Notes: a model not told the origin generated them from the letters alone. Positions 50,301-59,825 are shown, numbered from the stretch's first letter. The stretch is DNA of 64,000 nt from Rhabdophis nuchalis (GCA_039707465.1 CM077652.1:40424118-40488117), one strand, 5' to 3'. Numbers and translations: made by a program.

Positions 50301-53300
50301 TCAGAAAACGTCTCATATCTTATTAACTGGAATGTACTCTCCAGATATTTTTTCTTGAGATGGGTCCCCAGAGTAGATCTAAGGAGATCATCCAGACATC
50401 CGACGTTCTTTGGGCGGAAGGCACTGGTTCCTTGCTGCCTCGTGCTGCTTGTCGGAGTTTCTCCAAGGCCAAACTTGGCTTGAGGTTCCTCCTCCGGAAC
50501 CAGTGACTGAAAAAGCTTTGCAGACCGGTAGACTTTCTGAGGGACACCCCACCTTTGCTGCAGCTTCATCCATTGAATGTGGAGCTCTAGGTTTTGTTTG
50601 ACCGTCTCAGAAAGGAAATGCAACTCCAGGTGAAGCGAGGACGTCTGAGTCACCGCCTTGGGAAGATCAGGGTGCCTTTGGGGTGCTTCTCCAATCATGC
50701 TTCTAAGGGACCTCTGGACCAGGGTAGCATAGCCCCACTCATGCTGTAGCCTCTTCTTCCTTACGTGCACTTCTAAGTTTTCTTTGACCGCGTTGTTGAA
50801 AAACAGGGACTCTGCTTCCGAGAACTCAAAGGGGACGTTCTTGAACCTGGCTGAAGGTCCTCCAGGACTCATAGCTGCCAAGGTCCCCACGTACTTCAGC
50901 CCCAGGCCCCAGAGAGACACCAAGCGACCTCGCTGCAAAGCCACTTCGATGCGTCCCATGGCTGCCAAGTCAAAGGAGAGGCAGAGCCTACGCCTCTGGG
51001 GGGTCTTGAAGCCTGGAAGGATCATCTTCGGAAGGGTCTTTCTTGTAGACAACCTCACAGATCGCCAAGAGAAACGGCAGGCAGCAGGAAAGGTTTCCAA
51101 GCAGACCTCCAAGTGCTTCTTAGTCAGGTGGACCTCCAGCTTCCTCAAGGCTGGAAGGGTTAATTTGCGAAGTGACTGAGAGAGATGGAATCCAGCGTCT
51201 CGTCTCTTCTGAAGGTCCAGTTGAGGTCTTACAAGGACCCCTTCCCGTGTTTTTATCCCCAGATCCCCAGGCTTCTGAGAATAGAGTTTCCCCAACTCCT
51301 TGTAGAAAATCTCAGGGAACAGGCGTCTGCAGGATTCAAGGACCCTCTGAGGCAAACCCCACCTCTGCTGGAGCTTCATCCTCTGAAGGTGGAACTCCAG
51401 GGAGCTGGTGACTTTCCAAGGAACGGACCTCTGGACCACAGAAGGAAGTCCCCACTGGTGCTGCGCCCTTTTCTTCCTGAGGTGCATCTCCAGGACCTCC
51501 CTGGCCGACGGCTGGAGGAAAGGGGTCTTCCCCTCTGCAAATCGGAAACCCGATTCCTTGGTCCCATCAGGTGGATGTGGCCTCTCCACATCCTGCTGGA
51601 CGATGGTGGTGGCCATCCCAGCAACAGCTTCCACGTACTTGAGACCGAGCCCCCAGAGGGAGGACAGGTGGCCCCTCTGCAATGTCGATTCAATCCGGCC
51701 CATGGCTGCCAAACCATAGGAGGAGAAGGAGACGCGGATTTGGGGGGTCTTCAAGCCCGCGAGGATGAGCTTGGGCAGAGGTCTCCTCTGAGACAACCGA
51801 AACGGAAGGCCCTGGATTTTTCTAGCCTTCTCCTCTTCCTGCTTGGGCTGTCCTGGCGGTGCTCTTATCTCCTTCACTGCCCCTCTCTTCCCCTTATAAG
51901 GAAGTTCTGGAAGCAGCCGTCGGTAGGTCTCAAGGACTCTCCGGGGCAAGCCCCACCTCCGCTGGAGCGTCATCCTCTGGATGTGGAACTCCAGGAGAAG
52001 GGAGGTGTCTTTAGGGAGAAAGCCAAGTTTCTGCGGCAGAGTTTCGATGCAGCTGTGGCTCTGCTGGATTACAGCACCCCGTGGGGCCACGCTCGGCATG
52101 AAAGCCTTCAGAGATCTCCTGACTGCAGTGGGGAGGCCCCACTCGTGATGCATCCTCTTTCTTCTCACGTGGGCTTCCAAGGTTTCTCGCCCCGCTTGCT
52201 GGAGAAACGGGGTCCGTGCCCCCGAGAATTCGGATTCTGCCTTCCTGCCCAGGAGGGGCTTGGCTGAAGCTGGACGAGGGGCCATGAAAGCCAGGGACTC
52301 TACGCAGCGCTTTTCCAGGTCCCAAGAGGAATTCATGTGCCACCTCTGCACTGCCAGCTCCATCTTCTTAGCATCCTGGGGCCGCACGAAGGGGAGGAAG
52401 GCCAGGCGAGCTTGTGGGGGTTTGTCCTTGAGAGGTGCCAGTTTGGGCAGAGGCTGCTTGGCCAACCAGACCAAGCGCCTCCAGGAGCAGAGGGCCACTT
52501 CTGGAAACACCTGCGCTTGTATTTCGAAGCACTTCCTCATCAGGTGATGCTTCAGCTTCATCTGGATGACATTCAGAGAGCTCCGGACTAACGGTGGACC
52601 TCTGACCACCAACCTTTCGGCCTTCTTGTCCGGTTTCTGCCCTAGAGAAGTTTCAATCTTGGGCAGGGGAGGAGGAGCTGGTGGTGGTGGTGGTGGTGGT
52701 GGTGATGGTTGCTTCATGTGTCTGAGAGCTTCTTGGACCTTCCCGGGCATCTGCCAATGCTTCAGACGGACTCGCTTCTTCAGATGAAGCTCCAGCTTCT
52801 TTTTGGTCTTGGCGTCCACAAAGGCGAGGGCCCGAGGCCTCCTCACCACCACCGTGACCTCCAGGGGCCTCCCCGAGGAGGAAGGTGGAGCAGAGGACAT
52901 GAAGCTCCTGAGAGAATTGAGAAGAACCCAGGACATGCCCAGGAGATGCTGGAGCCTCTTGGTTATCCAGTGAGACTCTAAGCCCTGAATCGTGGGTTCT
53001 TTCACGAAGGGGATGGGCATAGGCCGAAAGCGCATCTCCTCTGCCTTGGCAGGCTCAGGAGAAGCTCGCTTGGACGAGCCTCGGCTGCTCTTCTGCTTCT
53101 GGGAGACACTTTTGTGGTATTGACGGGACCGGTGGCTCCTCAACCTGCTGAAGAGGAGGCTGGAGTCTCCAGAAGAGTCCATCCAGGAAGTGACGGAAGA
53201 GGTCTGGTACGTGCTGGAGGTCCAGCTTGAGACGTCCTCCGTATAAACATCCATCTCCTCGGAGAAACTGCCCCATGTCGTTTGGTCCTTGAAGGAGGTT

Positions 53301-53640
53301 TTGGAGGACTTCTGCCCCAGGGGGGCACTCGCCACATACTGGCTGGTAATGGTGGACGTGGTGCCCTCTGGGCCGAAGGGAGGGCTGGGTCCCACGCAGG
53401 TGGAAGTCACGCTGGAGGTCCAGGAGCAAGACTCCTCTTCTTCTTCGACCGATGTGATGGTGGACCGTGAGGAGAGCAGGGACCCGGGCTCGGCGTAGCG
53501 ACCGCCGCCTGCGCGCTGCCAATGAACCAGCGGCCAGGCCTCCTGAGCGACTCGCCTGCAGGCCTCACATGCCGCGTCTTGGCAGAGCAGTTGGCGAAGG
53601 CGCTGGTAGGGCGCCCAATGGGCAGCGTCTTCTGAAGTCC
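44303..53640 (-). CDS. SPATA31/FAM205-like protein, giant last exon
   Basis: A single open exon of about 3,111 codons. It begins after the acceptor ctcctctgcag at 53,641 and stops at 44,303. Early in the exon, LLCQDAACEACRRVAQEAW matches the C-x-D-x-x-C-x-x-C-x-x-x-A motif that opens the large last exon of SPATA31/FAM205 genes. A Ser/Thr-rich stretch follows, then about 21 copies of the family motif (consensus LE-x-H-hhxxKxxxH-x-WGLPxxVxxSLxxF), examples being IQHAWGLPSTVLQSLQSF and SKHRWGLPKRVQQSLRVF. A basic KKKKKKK stretch sits near 46,955. The end contains KLNLQQGL, a Gly/Ala tract of about 350 residues, and a basic Lys-rich C-terminus. Mammalian members are testis-expressed and linked to spermatogenesis; function here is inferred from family only. 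The absence of stops over 9.3 kb argues for a functional gene. ORF extension upstream of 53,641 is intronic microsatellite, not protein. Middle exons were not located. Confidence 0.87.
44525..45575. repeat. Triplet-repeat array inside the SPATA31-like exon
   Basis: About 1 kb of ctc/ctg/cta/cac triplets (plus strand). In the gene's minus-strand frame they read Gly (gga, ggt), Ala (gca), Val (gta), with scattered Arg and Asp. A higher-order period is visible: the block starting ctcgtgctcgtgctcctgct occurs at 44,584, 44,821 and 45,061, spaced 237 and 240 bp, both multiples of three. The array therefore keeps the reading frame as it expands, and protein-like sequence resumes in the same frame on both sides. 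Because of the composition, other frames on both strands are also open (Leu-, Ser-, Pro-rich); these are shadows. Confidence 0.9.
47490..49720 (-). repeat. Five tandem A-B motif dyads (about 549 bp each)
   Basis: Within the large exon, two motif types alternate strictly. Type A is QHAWGLPSxVLxSLxxFAP, preceded by LLEFHIQxKxI. Type B is KHRWGLPKRVQxSLRxFLP, preceded by FLSxEVKxRLExHLRH. Reading 5' to 3' in the gene, A cores map near 49,901, 49,378, 48,790, 48,257 and 47,711; B cores near 49,684, 49,135, 48,586, 48,047 and 47,497. B cores are 549, 549, 539 and 550 bp apart, so a unit of about 183 codons has been duplicated in tandem several times. One B copy is altered (TKHRWEIPKRIQ near 48,590). 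Confidence 0.88.
49640..52620 (-). repeat. Four older D-C-A-B motif repeats
   Basis: The 5' part of the motif region is built from a longer unit. D is an LxKKxLEx...FPxxxxxSWRxx...LPK segment (near 52,530, absent or shortened in unit 2, 51,110 and 50,360). C is LxSLWGLGLKYVEAVAGM-like (near 52,330, 51,640, 50,900 and 50,150). A is HEWGLPxxVxRSLxxF-like (52,130, 51,450, 50,730 and 49,901). B is LQxRWGLPxRVLExxRRLxP-like (51,955, 51,355, 50,545 and 49,684). The fourth unit's A and B are the first dyad of the downstream array, so that array probably arose from this older unit. Boundaries are approximate and judged from protein similarity by eye. Confidence 0.72.
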
Positions 53641-53682
53641 CTGCAGAGGAGAAGAAGCGTTCGAACGTTAGACCTCGTCCTG
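53641..53682 (-). promoter_or_regulatory. Splice acceptor of the giant exon
   Basis: On the minus strand the intron ends cgcttcttctcctctgcag, with the AG at 53,642-53,641, just before ggacttcagaagacgctgcc. The pyrimidine run and position immediately upstream of the cysteine motif support it. The intron would be phase 1 (one base of the split Gly codon comes from the previous exon). Confidence 0.7.
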
Positions 53683-53689
53683 GGGGAAA

Positions 53690-54085
53690 GGAAGGAAAAG
53701 GGAGGGAGGGAAAGAAAGAAGGAAGGGAGAAAGGAAGGAAGGAAGGAAGGAAGGAAAAGAGGGGGAGGGATGGAGGGAAGGAAGAAAGGAAGAAAGGGAA
53801 AGGGAGGGAAGGAAGAAAGGAAGAAAGGAAAAGGGAGGGAGGGAAGGAAGAAAGGAAAAGGGAGGGAGGGAAGGAAGGAAGGGAGAAAGGAAAAGGGAGG
53901 GAGGGAAGGAAGGAAGGAAGCAAGGAAGGAAAAGGAGATAGGGAGGGAGGGAGGGAGGGAAGGAAGGAAGGAAAATGGAGGGAGGAAAGGAGGAAAGGAA
54001 GGGAGAAAGGAAGGAAGAGGGAGGGAGGGAGAGAGGGAGGAAAGGAAGGAAGAAAGGAAGGAAAAGGAAGGAAGGAAGGGCTCCG
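53690..54085. repeat. Imperfect (GGAA/GGGA)n microsatellite in the presumed intron
   Basis: About 400 bp of purine-rich ggaa, gggaggga and aaagg units on the plus strand. Read on the minus strand it gives an open Phe/Leu/Pro/Ser-rich frame that happens to join the SPATA31-like exon. It carries no splice-independent coding evidence and is better taken as intron. Confidence 0.88.
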
Positions 54086-54227
54086 AGGGGGCTTCACTCA
54101 AGGGGGACCCCAGGGCTGAGCAGCCTCATTGTAGGCCACCAGAGAGCGGCCCATGTTCCCCGGCTGGCAAACGAATCAAGAGCCCCCAAGGCCCTGTCCC
54201 TCCTCCATAAACTTCACTCTCTTCTAG

Positions 54228-54300
54228 CACGGATAATGTTCCCTAGCTGGGTCATGAAACGTCTGCCAGAACACCACCAAGCTCAGAGAGCACCAGAGTC
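54228..54300 (+). repeat. Short interspersed repeat copy 1 (ctagctgggtcatgaaacgt)
   Basis: The segment tagcacggataatgttccct followed by agctgggtcatgaaacgtct and caagctcagagagcacc has two relatives in the window, at about 54,376-54,425 and 56,108-56,165. I recognise it as a dispersed repeat but cannot name the family. Confidence 0.6.
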
Positions 54301-54375
54301 TTCCTCCTCGTCCTCCCTTCTATTCTCCTCCTCTATTCTCCCCCTTCCTCCTCCTCCATAAGCTCCCCTCCTTTC

Positions 54376-54425
54376 TAGCATTGATGATGTTACCTAGATG
54401 GGCCATGAAATGCGTGCAAGAAAAT
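54376..54425 (+). repeat. Short interspersed repeat copy 2
   Basis: tagcattgatgatgttacct then agatgggccatgaaatgcgt, related to the copies at 54,228 and 56,108. It runs directly into the L1 fragment. Confidence 0.55.
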
Positions 54426-54429
54426 AACC

Positions 54430-54935
54430 GCACCAAAGTATTGGATTAAAATTTGGAAATGGATGCAACCAATTATAGAGGAACAAATAGAATACAAACC
54501 AGAATTTTTTTTCTGCTGGGAATAGCCAAGGGGAAATATAGAAAGAAAACTTAATATACTTGGTGACTGCAACCAGAATAATGTTTGCCCAGTGTTGGGA
54601 GCAGAGTAATATTCCCCCAGATGAATTAGTGGTTCAGAAAATTCTACATTGTGCAGAAATGGATACATTAGCATTAAGATGAAAGGAAAAAGAAGAGTCT
54701 GAATACTATGAAATTTGGGATAATTGGTATAAATGGTTGTATAACAGAAATAGTTAATTTAACCAAGAAGCAATAGAGAAATGTATAGAACTGTAAATGA
54801 ATGTATATAAATATAGAAGGGATCGAGATATATATAAAGGTATGATGATGCAACAATGTTAATGTGATGATTGAAAGTTGTTATAAATGGAAAAAAACAA
54901 TAAAAATGTATTTTTAAAAAAAGAAAACAACCAAA
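54430..54935 (+). mobile_element. L1-type LINE 3' end
   Basis: The decayed C-terminal ORF2 reads ARIMFAQCWEQSN, PPDELVVQKILHCAEMDTLA and ESEYYEIWDNWYKWL in one frame with stops. A short 3' UTR, aataaaaatg and an A-rich tail ending at about 54,933 follow. The poly(A) tail and Trp-rich C-terminus fit L1. It is 5'-truncated and inactive. Confidence 0.75.
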
Positions 54936-54945
54936 CTCAAAGAGA

Positions 54946-55090
54946 AGCTGCTGTGGCCTAGAGGTAGAGCTCTCGCCTTTCAATCAGGAGGTTGTGAATT
55001 CGATCCTAGGTAGAGGCAGATGTAGGGTGTCCTGCTTGCACAGGGGGTTGGATTAGATGACCTGCCAGGTTCCTTCCAACTCTGTTACTC
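54946..55090 (+). mobile_element. tRNA-headed SINE with CR1-like tail
   Basis: The head (tgtggcctagaggtagagct ... ggttgtgaattcgatcct) carries recognisable pol III box A (tggcctagagg) and box B (gaattcgatcc) spaced as in a tRNA, with a possible anticodon stem around cctttcaatcagg. The body (aggtagaggcagatgtaggg) leads to gcacagggggttggattaga and ccaactctgttactcc, the tail shared with CR1-L3 elements. It suggests CR1 machinery as the mobilising partner, which is inference. A (CCTT)n tract follows. Confidence 0.75.
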
Positions 55091-56060
55091 CTTCCTTCCT
55101 TCCTTCCTTCCTTCCTTCCTTCCTTCCTTCCTTCCTTCCTTCCTTCCTTTCTTCCTTCCTAGGTAGAGGCAGATGTAGGGTCTCCTGCTTGGGCAGGGGG
55201 TTGGATTAGATGACTTGCCAGGTCCCTTCCAACTCTGTTACTCCTTCCTTCCTTCCTTCCTTCCTTCCTTCCTTCCTTCCTTCCTTCTTTCCTTCCTTTC
55301 TAGGTAGAGGCAGATGTAGGGTTTCCTGCTTGGGCAGGGGGTTGGACTAGATGACCTGCCAGGTCCCTTCCAACTCTGTTACTCCTTCCTTCCTTCCTTC
55401 CTTCCTTCCTTCCTTCCTTCCTTCCTTCATAGGTAGAGGCAGATGTAGGGTCTCCTGCTTGGGCAGGGGGTTGGACTAGATGACCTGCCAGGTCCCTTCC
55501 AACTCTGTTACTCCTTCCTTCCTTCCTTCCTTCCTTCCTTCCTTCCTTCCTTCCTTCCTTCCTTCCTTCCATGGTCGAGGCAGATGTAGGGTCTCCTGCT
55601 TGGGCAGGGGGTTGGATTAGATGACCTGCCAGGCCCCTTCCAACTCTGTTACTCCTTCCTTCCTTCCTTCCTTCCTTTCTTCCTTCCTAGGTAGAGGCAG
55701 ATGTAGGGTCTCCTGCTTGGGCAGGGGGTTGGATTAGATGACCTGCCAGGTCCCTTCCAACTCTGTTACTCCTTCCTTCCTTCCTTCCTTCCTTCCTTCC
55801 TTCCTTCCTTCCTTCCTTCCTTCCTTCCTAGGTAGAGGCAGATGTAGGGTCTCCTGCTTGGGCAGGGGGTTGGACTAGATGACCTGCCAGGCCCCTTCCA
55901 ACTCTGTTACTCCTTCCTTCCTTCCTTCCTTCCTTCCTTCCTTCCTTCCTTCCTTCCTTCCTTCCTTCCTAGGTAGAGGCAGATGTAGGGTCTCCTGCTT
56001 GGGCAGGGGGTTGGACTAGATGACCTGCAAGGTCCCTTCCAACTCTGTTAATCTGTTAAA
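55091..56060 (+). repeat. Seven extra SINE-tail copies in tandem with (TTCC)n spacers
   Basis: The tail half of the SINE (from aggtagaggcagatgtaggg to ccaactctgttactcc, about 85 bp) is repeated at 55,161, 55,302, 55,431, 55,571, 55,689, 55,830 and 55,971. Each copy is separated by 30-60 bp of (TTCC)n. Only the first copy (54,946) has the tRNA-like head, so these are tandem duplications of tail plus microsatellite, not independent insertions. Spacing is 118-142 bp. Confidence 0.92.
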
Positions 56061-56107
56061 GGACCAAGAACCCCAATCCTCCTCCTCACCACACAGCCCA
56101 CGCCCTT

Positions 56108-56165
56108 CTAGCACTGATGACATTAGCTAGTTGGGTCATGAAATCCCTGCAAGGGAGAAACCAAA
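56108..56165 (+). repeat. Short interspersed repeat copy 3
   Basis: tagcactgatgacattagct then agttgggtcatgaaatccct, the third relative of the segments at 54,228 and 54,376. Confidence 0.55.
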
Positions 56166-56235
56166 TCCATACTCAGAGATCACCCAAAATTGTAAGGTGC
56201 CCAGAGTCATTGACTGAGATGGGCAGCTATAGAAA

Positions 56236-56310
56236 ATGAATGAATGAATGAATGAATGAATGAATGAATGAATGAATGAATGAATGAATGAATGAATGAA
56301 TGAATGAATG
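56236..56310 (+). repeat. (GAAT)n microsatellite
   Basis: About 18 uninterrupted tetranucleotide units starting at aaaatgaatgaatg. It explains the open Ser/Phe/Ile/His-rich frame on the opposite strand. Confidence 0.95.
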
Positions 56311-56439
56311 GAGGGCAGCAAATCTGAACCATGGAAGTCACCATGATCTGCATTAAATTATTAATTAATTTAAATGATTGCCTTTCTTGGTCTGTCCGTC
56401 GTTTCATTTCATCCAGCACCGTTTATTTGTCAGTGAAGT

Positions 56440-56664
56440 GTTCTAAGGTGAAACATCACTCAGGGGTGTGCTCACTTTGGCTGCTGACAGTTTAGACATG
56501 AATGGCGTCGTGTTGCCTTATTTTGAGGGGAAAACACCAGCTGTATACCCACTACTTTACACTGTAGCCAAGTGTCATTTCTTCAGTGTTGTCACATGCA
56601 AAGATATTCTTATATATTTACAAAATGTGAGGGGGTGTATTCACTTCTGTGATATACTGTAGAT
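56440..56664 (+). mobile_element. Tc1/mariner-like DNA transposon end
   Basis: The right part reads tcttcagtgttgtcacatg ... atatatttacaaaatgtgag and ggggtgtattcacttctgtg then atatactgta. This resembles a widespread vertebrate Tc1-like terminus. On the left, caggggtgtgctcactttgg at 56,461-56,480 is a partial inverted match to the same terminus. No transposase remains. Confidence 0.5.
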
Positions 56665-56689
56665 AGATGATAAATAGATACCTGAACAT

Positions 56690-57535
56690 AAGAACATAAG
56701 AAGAGCCTTGCTGGAATAGGCCACAGCCCATCCAGTCCAGCCTTCTGTCTCCCACACTGGCTCCCCATTTGCTTCAGGGTCTTCCCAAGCAGATGTCTTC
56801 CCCTGCTTAGGATTCCCTGCAAATGGCATTGAGACATTCTGCCTATCTCTCCAACCTGGAGGGTGTCCTTAGGCATCCATAATGATAGCCATGGATACCC
56901 TTGTTCTCCATGAACTCCTCTCATCCTTTCTTAAAGGTGTCGAGGCTGACAGCTGCCACCACTTCTTCTGGCAGGGAGTTCCATAGACCAGGGATCCTCT
57001 GGGTGAAAAAGTCCTTCCTCTTATTTGTTGGAGGTCTAGCTTCCAAAAGTTTCATGGAGGGCCCCCTAGTTCTAGTGTTGTGCGATAGGGAAAACAGTTT
57101 TTCCTTTTTGACTTTGTCCACACCGTGCATGATTTGATAGACTTCAATCAGGTCACCTCTCAGGCGCCGTCTGAGTGAAGAGGCCCAGCCGTTGCAGCCT
57201 CAGATGGTAAGGAAGGTATTCCAGCCCCCTAATCCTTCTGGTTGCCCTCCTCTACACCTTTTCCATTTCCATAATATCCTTCTGAAGGTCTGGGGACCAG
57301 AACTGTACACAATACTCCAGATGGGGCCTCACCATAGATTCATAAAGAGGCAAAATGACACTTGCTGACTTATTTTCTATCCCCTTCCTAATGATCCCTA
57401 GCAATGAGTTTCCTTTTTTCACTGCTGTGGCACACTGGGTAGACACCTTCATTGAGCTGCCCACCAGGACACCAAGGTCCCTTTCCTGGTTAGTTGCAAG
57501 GAGTTCAGACACCATCAGTTTATAGATGTAGTTGG
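56690..57535 (-). mobile_element. CR1 LINE 3' fragment
   Basis: On the minus strand the C-terminal reverse-transcriptase region reads ERDLGVLVGSSMKVSTQC, then MVRPHLEYCVQFWSPDLQKD (from about 57,500 to 57,260). After frame breaks it continues with RIPGLWNSLPEEVVAAVSL (about 57,000). The 3' UTR ends at about 56,692 with the CR1 terminal octamer repeat (cttatgttcttatgttc on the minus strand). This is a different CR1 lineage from the L3-type copies nearby. Confidence 0.85.
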
Positions 57536-57539
57536 GTTT

Positions 57540-57604
57540 TTTTGAGATAGATATAGATATAGAGATAGATAGATATAGAGATAGATAGATAGATAGATAT
57601 AAGA

Positions 57605-57647
<43 letters not shown>

Positions 57648-57682
57648 GCGACAGAGAGAGATTGATATAGAGATAGATATAA
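57540..57682. repeat. GATA/GACA microsatellite
   Basis: Runs of gata (plus strand) interrupted by gatata, then about six gaca units (57,622-57,646), then more gata-like units. Mixed GATA/GACA arrays are the composition of Bkm-type simple satellites known from snakes, including snake sex chromosomes. Confidence 0.9.
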
Positions 57683-57742
57683 ACCTTTTCTGATGGTTTG
57701 AGTTTCCTGTGAGCCGGTCTCGCTTTTCTGCTGAACCTGCAG

Positions 57743-57787
57743 AGACAGAAAAAGAAAAAGAAAAAGGAATATTTCCTTGTCCAAGAG
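57743..57787 (+). other. Candidate mini-exon, unidentified
   Basis: 45 nt between an acceptor-like cctgcag (ending 57,742) and a donor-like caagag|gtaatg. It would encode RQKKKKKKEYFLVQE in phase 0. The A/G-rich composition makes chance plausible; it is considered only because a protein-like island follows. Confidence 0.15.
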
Positions 57788-57853
57788 GTAATGTTGATTT
57801 GATTCTCTTCGACGTGACTCTCACAACCGCCACACCCGAAAGGCCCCTCTGCA

Positions 57854-58003
57854 GTTGTCTTGATTGTGCAGAACGTAACCGAGCTCATACAATACACTGC
57901 AAAGCTAACGGAACGATCCGAGTTTCTACAATTTCCTATTCCTCAAGGAAGATTGGCCATGTTTCTGCCCTACATAAATACGGCCCAGCTCTCCAGTCTT
58001 AAT
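57854..58003 (+). other. Candidate exon or gene remnant, unidentified
   Basis: After acceptor-like tcccctctgcag (or ttgattgtgcag at 57,871), a frame reads VLIVQNVTELIQYTAKLTER then SEFLQFPIPQGRLAMFLPYI and NTAQLSSL. It looks protein-like and is not part of any repeat I recognise. It is cut at about 58,004 by the 3' end of a CR1-L3 element, and no donor is visible. It may be an exon disrupted by the LINE, a decayed retrocopy, or a chance frame. Confidence 0.3.
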
Positions 58004-59045
58004 AATACAATAGCAGAGTTGGAAGGGACCTTGGAGGTCTTCTAGTCCAACCCCCTGCGTGGGCAGGAAGCTTATACCATTTCAGACAAATGGCTATCTA
58101 ACATCTTCTTAAAGACTTCCAGGGTTGGGGCATTCACAACTTCTGGAGGCAAGCTGTTCCAGAGGTTAATTGTTCTAACTGTCAGGAAATTTCTCCTTAG
58201 TTCTAAGCTGCTTCTCTCCTTGATTAGTTTCCACCCATTGCTTCTTCTCCTGCCCCCAGGTGCCTTGGAGAATAGTTTGACTCCCTCTTCTTTGTGGCAC
58301 CCTCTGAGATATCGGAACACTGCTATCATGTCTCCCCTGGTCCTTCTCTTCATCAAACTAGACATACCCAGCTCCTGCAATCGTTCTTCATGTGTTTTAG
58401 TCTCCAGTCCCCTAATCGCCTTGGTTGCTCTTCTCTGCACTCTTTCCAGAGTCTCCACGTCTTTTCTACATCGTGGCGACCAAAACTGTATGCAGTATTC
58501 CAAGTGTGGCCTTACCAAGGCACTATACAGAGGCATTAACACTTCACGTGATCTAGATTCTATCCCTCTGTATATGCAGCCTAGAACTATGTAGGCTTTT
58601 TTGGCAGCTGCTGCACACTGCTGGCTCATATTTAAATGGTTGTCCACTAGGATTCCAAGATCCCTCTCACAGTTGCTACTATTGAGCAAGGTACCACCTA
58701 TACTGTACCTGTGCATTTTGTTTTTTTTGCCTAAATGTAGAACCTTACTTTTTTCACAATTGAATTTCATTTTATTAGATAGTGCCCAATGTTCAGGTTT
58801 GTCAAGATCCTTCTGTATCTTAAGCCTATCTTCTGGAGTGTTGGCTATTCCTGCCAGCTTGGTGTCGTCTCCAAATTTGATGAGTTCCCCATTTATCCCC
58901 TCATCCAAATCATTGATGAAGATGTTGAAGAGTACTGGGCCTAAAACAGAGCCTTGGGGTCCTCCACTGCATACTTCCTTCCATGTAGATGCAGTTCCAT
59001 TGAGGACTACACGTTGAGTGCGGTTGGTCAGTTCTTGCTCTGAAA
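58004..59045 (-). mobile_element. CR1-L3 (snake-type) LINE, 5'-truncated
   Basis: The minus strand from about 59,040 reads VCSGGPQGSVLGPVLFNIF then INDLDEG and FGDDTKLAG (RT catalytic block, with GDD in place of the usual ADD). It continues through ERDLGILVDNHLNMSQQC, LVRPHLEYCIQFWSP and RTINLWNSLPPEVVNAPTLE to a stop near 58,072. The open part spans 278 codons. The 3' UTR (gcagggggttggactaga ... ccaactctgctattgtatt) ends at about 58,004. Low decay suggests a fairly recent insertion. Confidence 0.9.
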
Positions 59046-59127
59046 GATATTATATCTTTTATTCTTAATGATTTAAATAGATACCTATGGCCACCCATGT
59101 CATTCATGGCCTCCAAACTTCACAATC

Positions 59128-59325
59128 ATTGAACAATTAACCTCTGGAACAGCTTGCCTCCAGAAGTTGTGAATGCCCCAACCCTGGAAGTCTTTAAGAA
59201 GATGTTAGATAGACATTTGTCTGAAATGATATAAGGTTCCTGCCTACGCAGGGGGTTGGACTAGAAGACCTACAAGGTCCCTTCCAACTCTGCTATTGTA
59301 TTGTATTGTATTGTATTGTATTTTC
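59128..59325 (+). mobile_element. CR1-L3 3' end with (TATTG)n tail
   Basis: From attgaacaattaacctctgg through ttgcctccagaagttgtgaa and gcagggggttggactagaag, ending in ctctgctattgtattgtatt with five TATTG units. It lies opposite in orientation to the copy at 58,004-59,045, with their 5' ends facing. Confidence 0.88.
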
Positions 59326-59419
59326 TAAAATCTTTCTGCTAGGCCTATATGTCAAGTAGAGGCAGTCCTTGACTTCCGGCCACAAATAAGACCAATTTTT
59401 TTTTTGCTAAGTGAGACAT

Positions 59420-59805
59420 AAAGAACGCTTGCAGAAACTAGGCATGGCTAGTTGAATGAAAAGAAGGACTAGGGGAGACATGGCAGCAGCCTTCCAATAT
59501 CTCAGGGGCTGCCACAAAGAAGAGGGAGTCAAGCTATTCTCCTGAGGGCAGGACAAGAGGCAATGGGTGGAAACTAATCCAGGAGAGAAGCGACCAAGAA
59601 CTACGGAGAAATTTTCCTGACCGTGACAACAATTCATCAGTGGAACAGAAGTTGCCTCCAGAAGTTGTGAATGCTCCAACACTGGGAGTTTTAAAGAAGA
59701 TGTTGGATAGCCATTTCCCTGAAGTGGTGTAGGGTTTCCTGCCTAGGCAGGGGGTTGGACTAGAAGACCTCCAAGGCCCCTTCCAACTCTGTTATTCCAT
59801 TACTC
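59420..59805 (+). mobile_element. CR1-L3 3' fragment
   Basis: Decayed C-terminal coding sequence from about 59,420 (cgcttgcagaaactaggcat, gaaaagaaggactaggggag, gaggcaatgggtggaaacta) through ttgcctccagaagttgtgaa to the tail gcagggggttggactagaag and ccaactctgttattcc. Several frame breaks. Confidence 0.85.
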
Positions 59806-59825
59806 TGCTAATTAACTCGTAGTAG

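Noticed and set aside
53642..54097. Extension of the giant ORF upstream into a Phe/Leu/Pro/Ser-rich N-terminus
   Set aside because: This part is a (GGAA)n-type microsatellite read in reverse. A good splice acceptor sits at 53,641, and the family's large exon begins at that point.
54946..55017. Functional tRNA gene
   Set aside because: The head has box A/B resemblance but poor stem pairing and continues directly into a SINE body and CR1-like tail.
55300..55572. Lys/Gly/Arg repeat ORF on the minus strand
   Set aside because: Produced by (TTCC)n and the repeated SINE tails, with no independent coding signal.
56136..56419. Ser/Phe/Ile/His repeat ORFs on the minus strand
   Set aside because: Translation of the (GAAT)n microsatellite.
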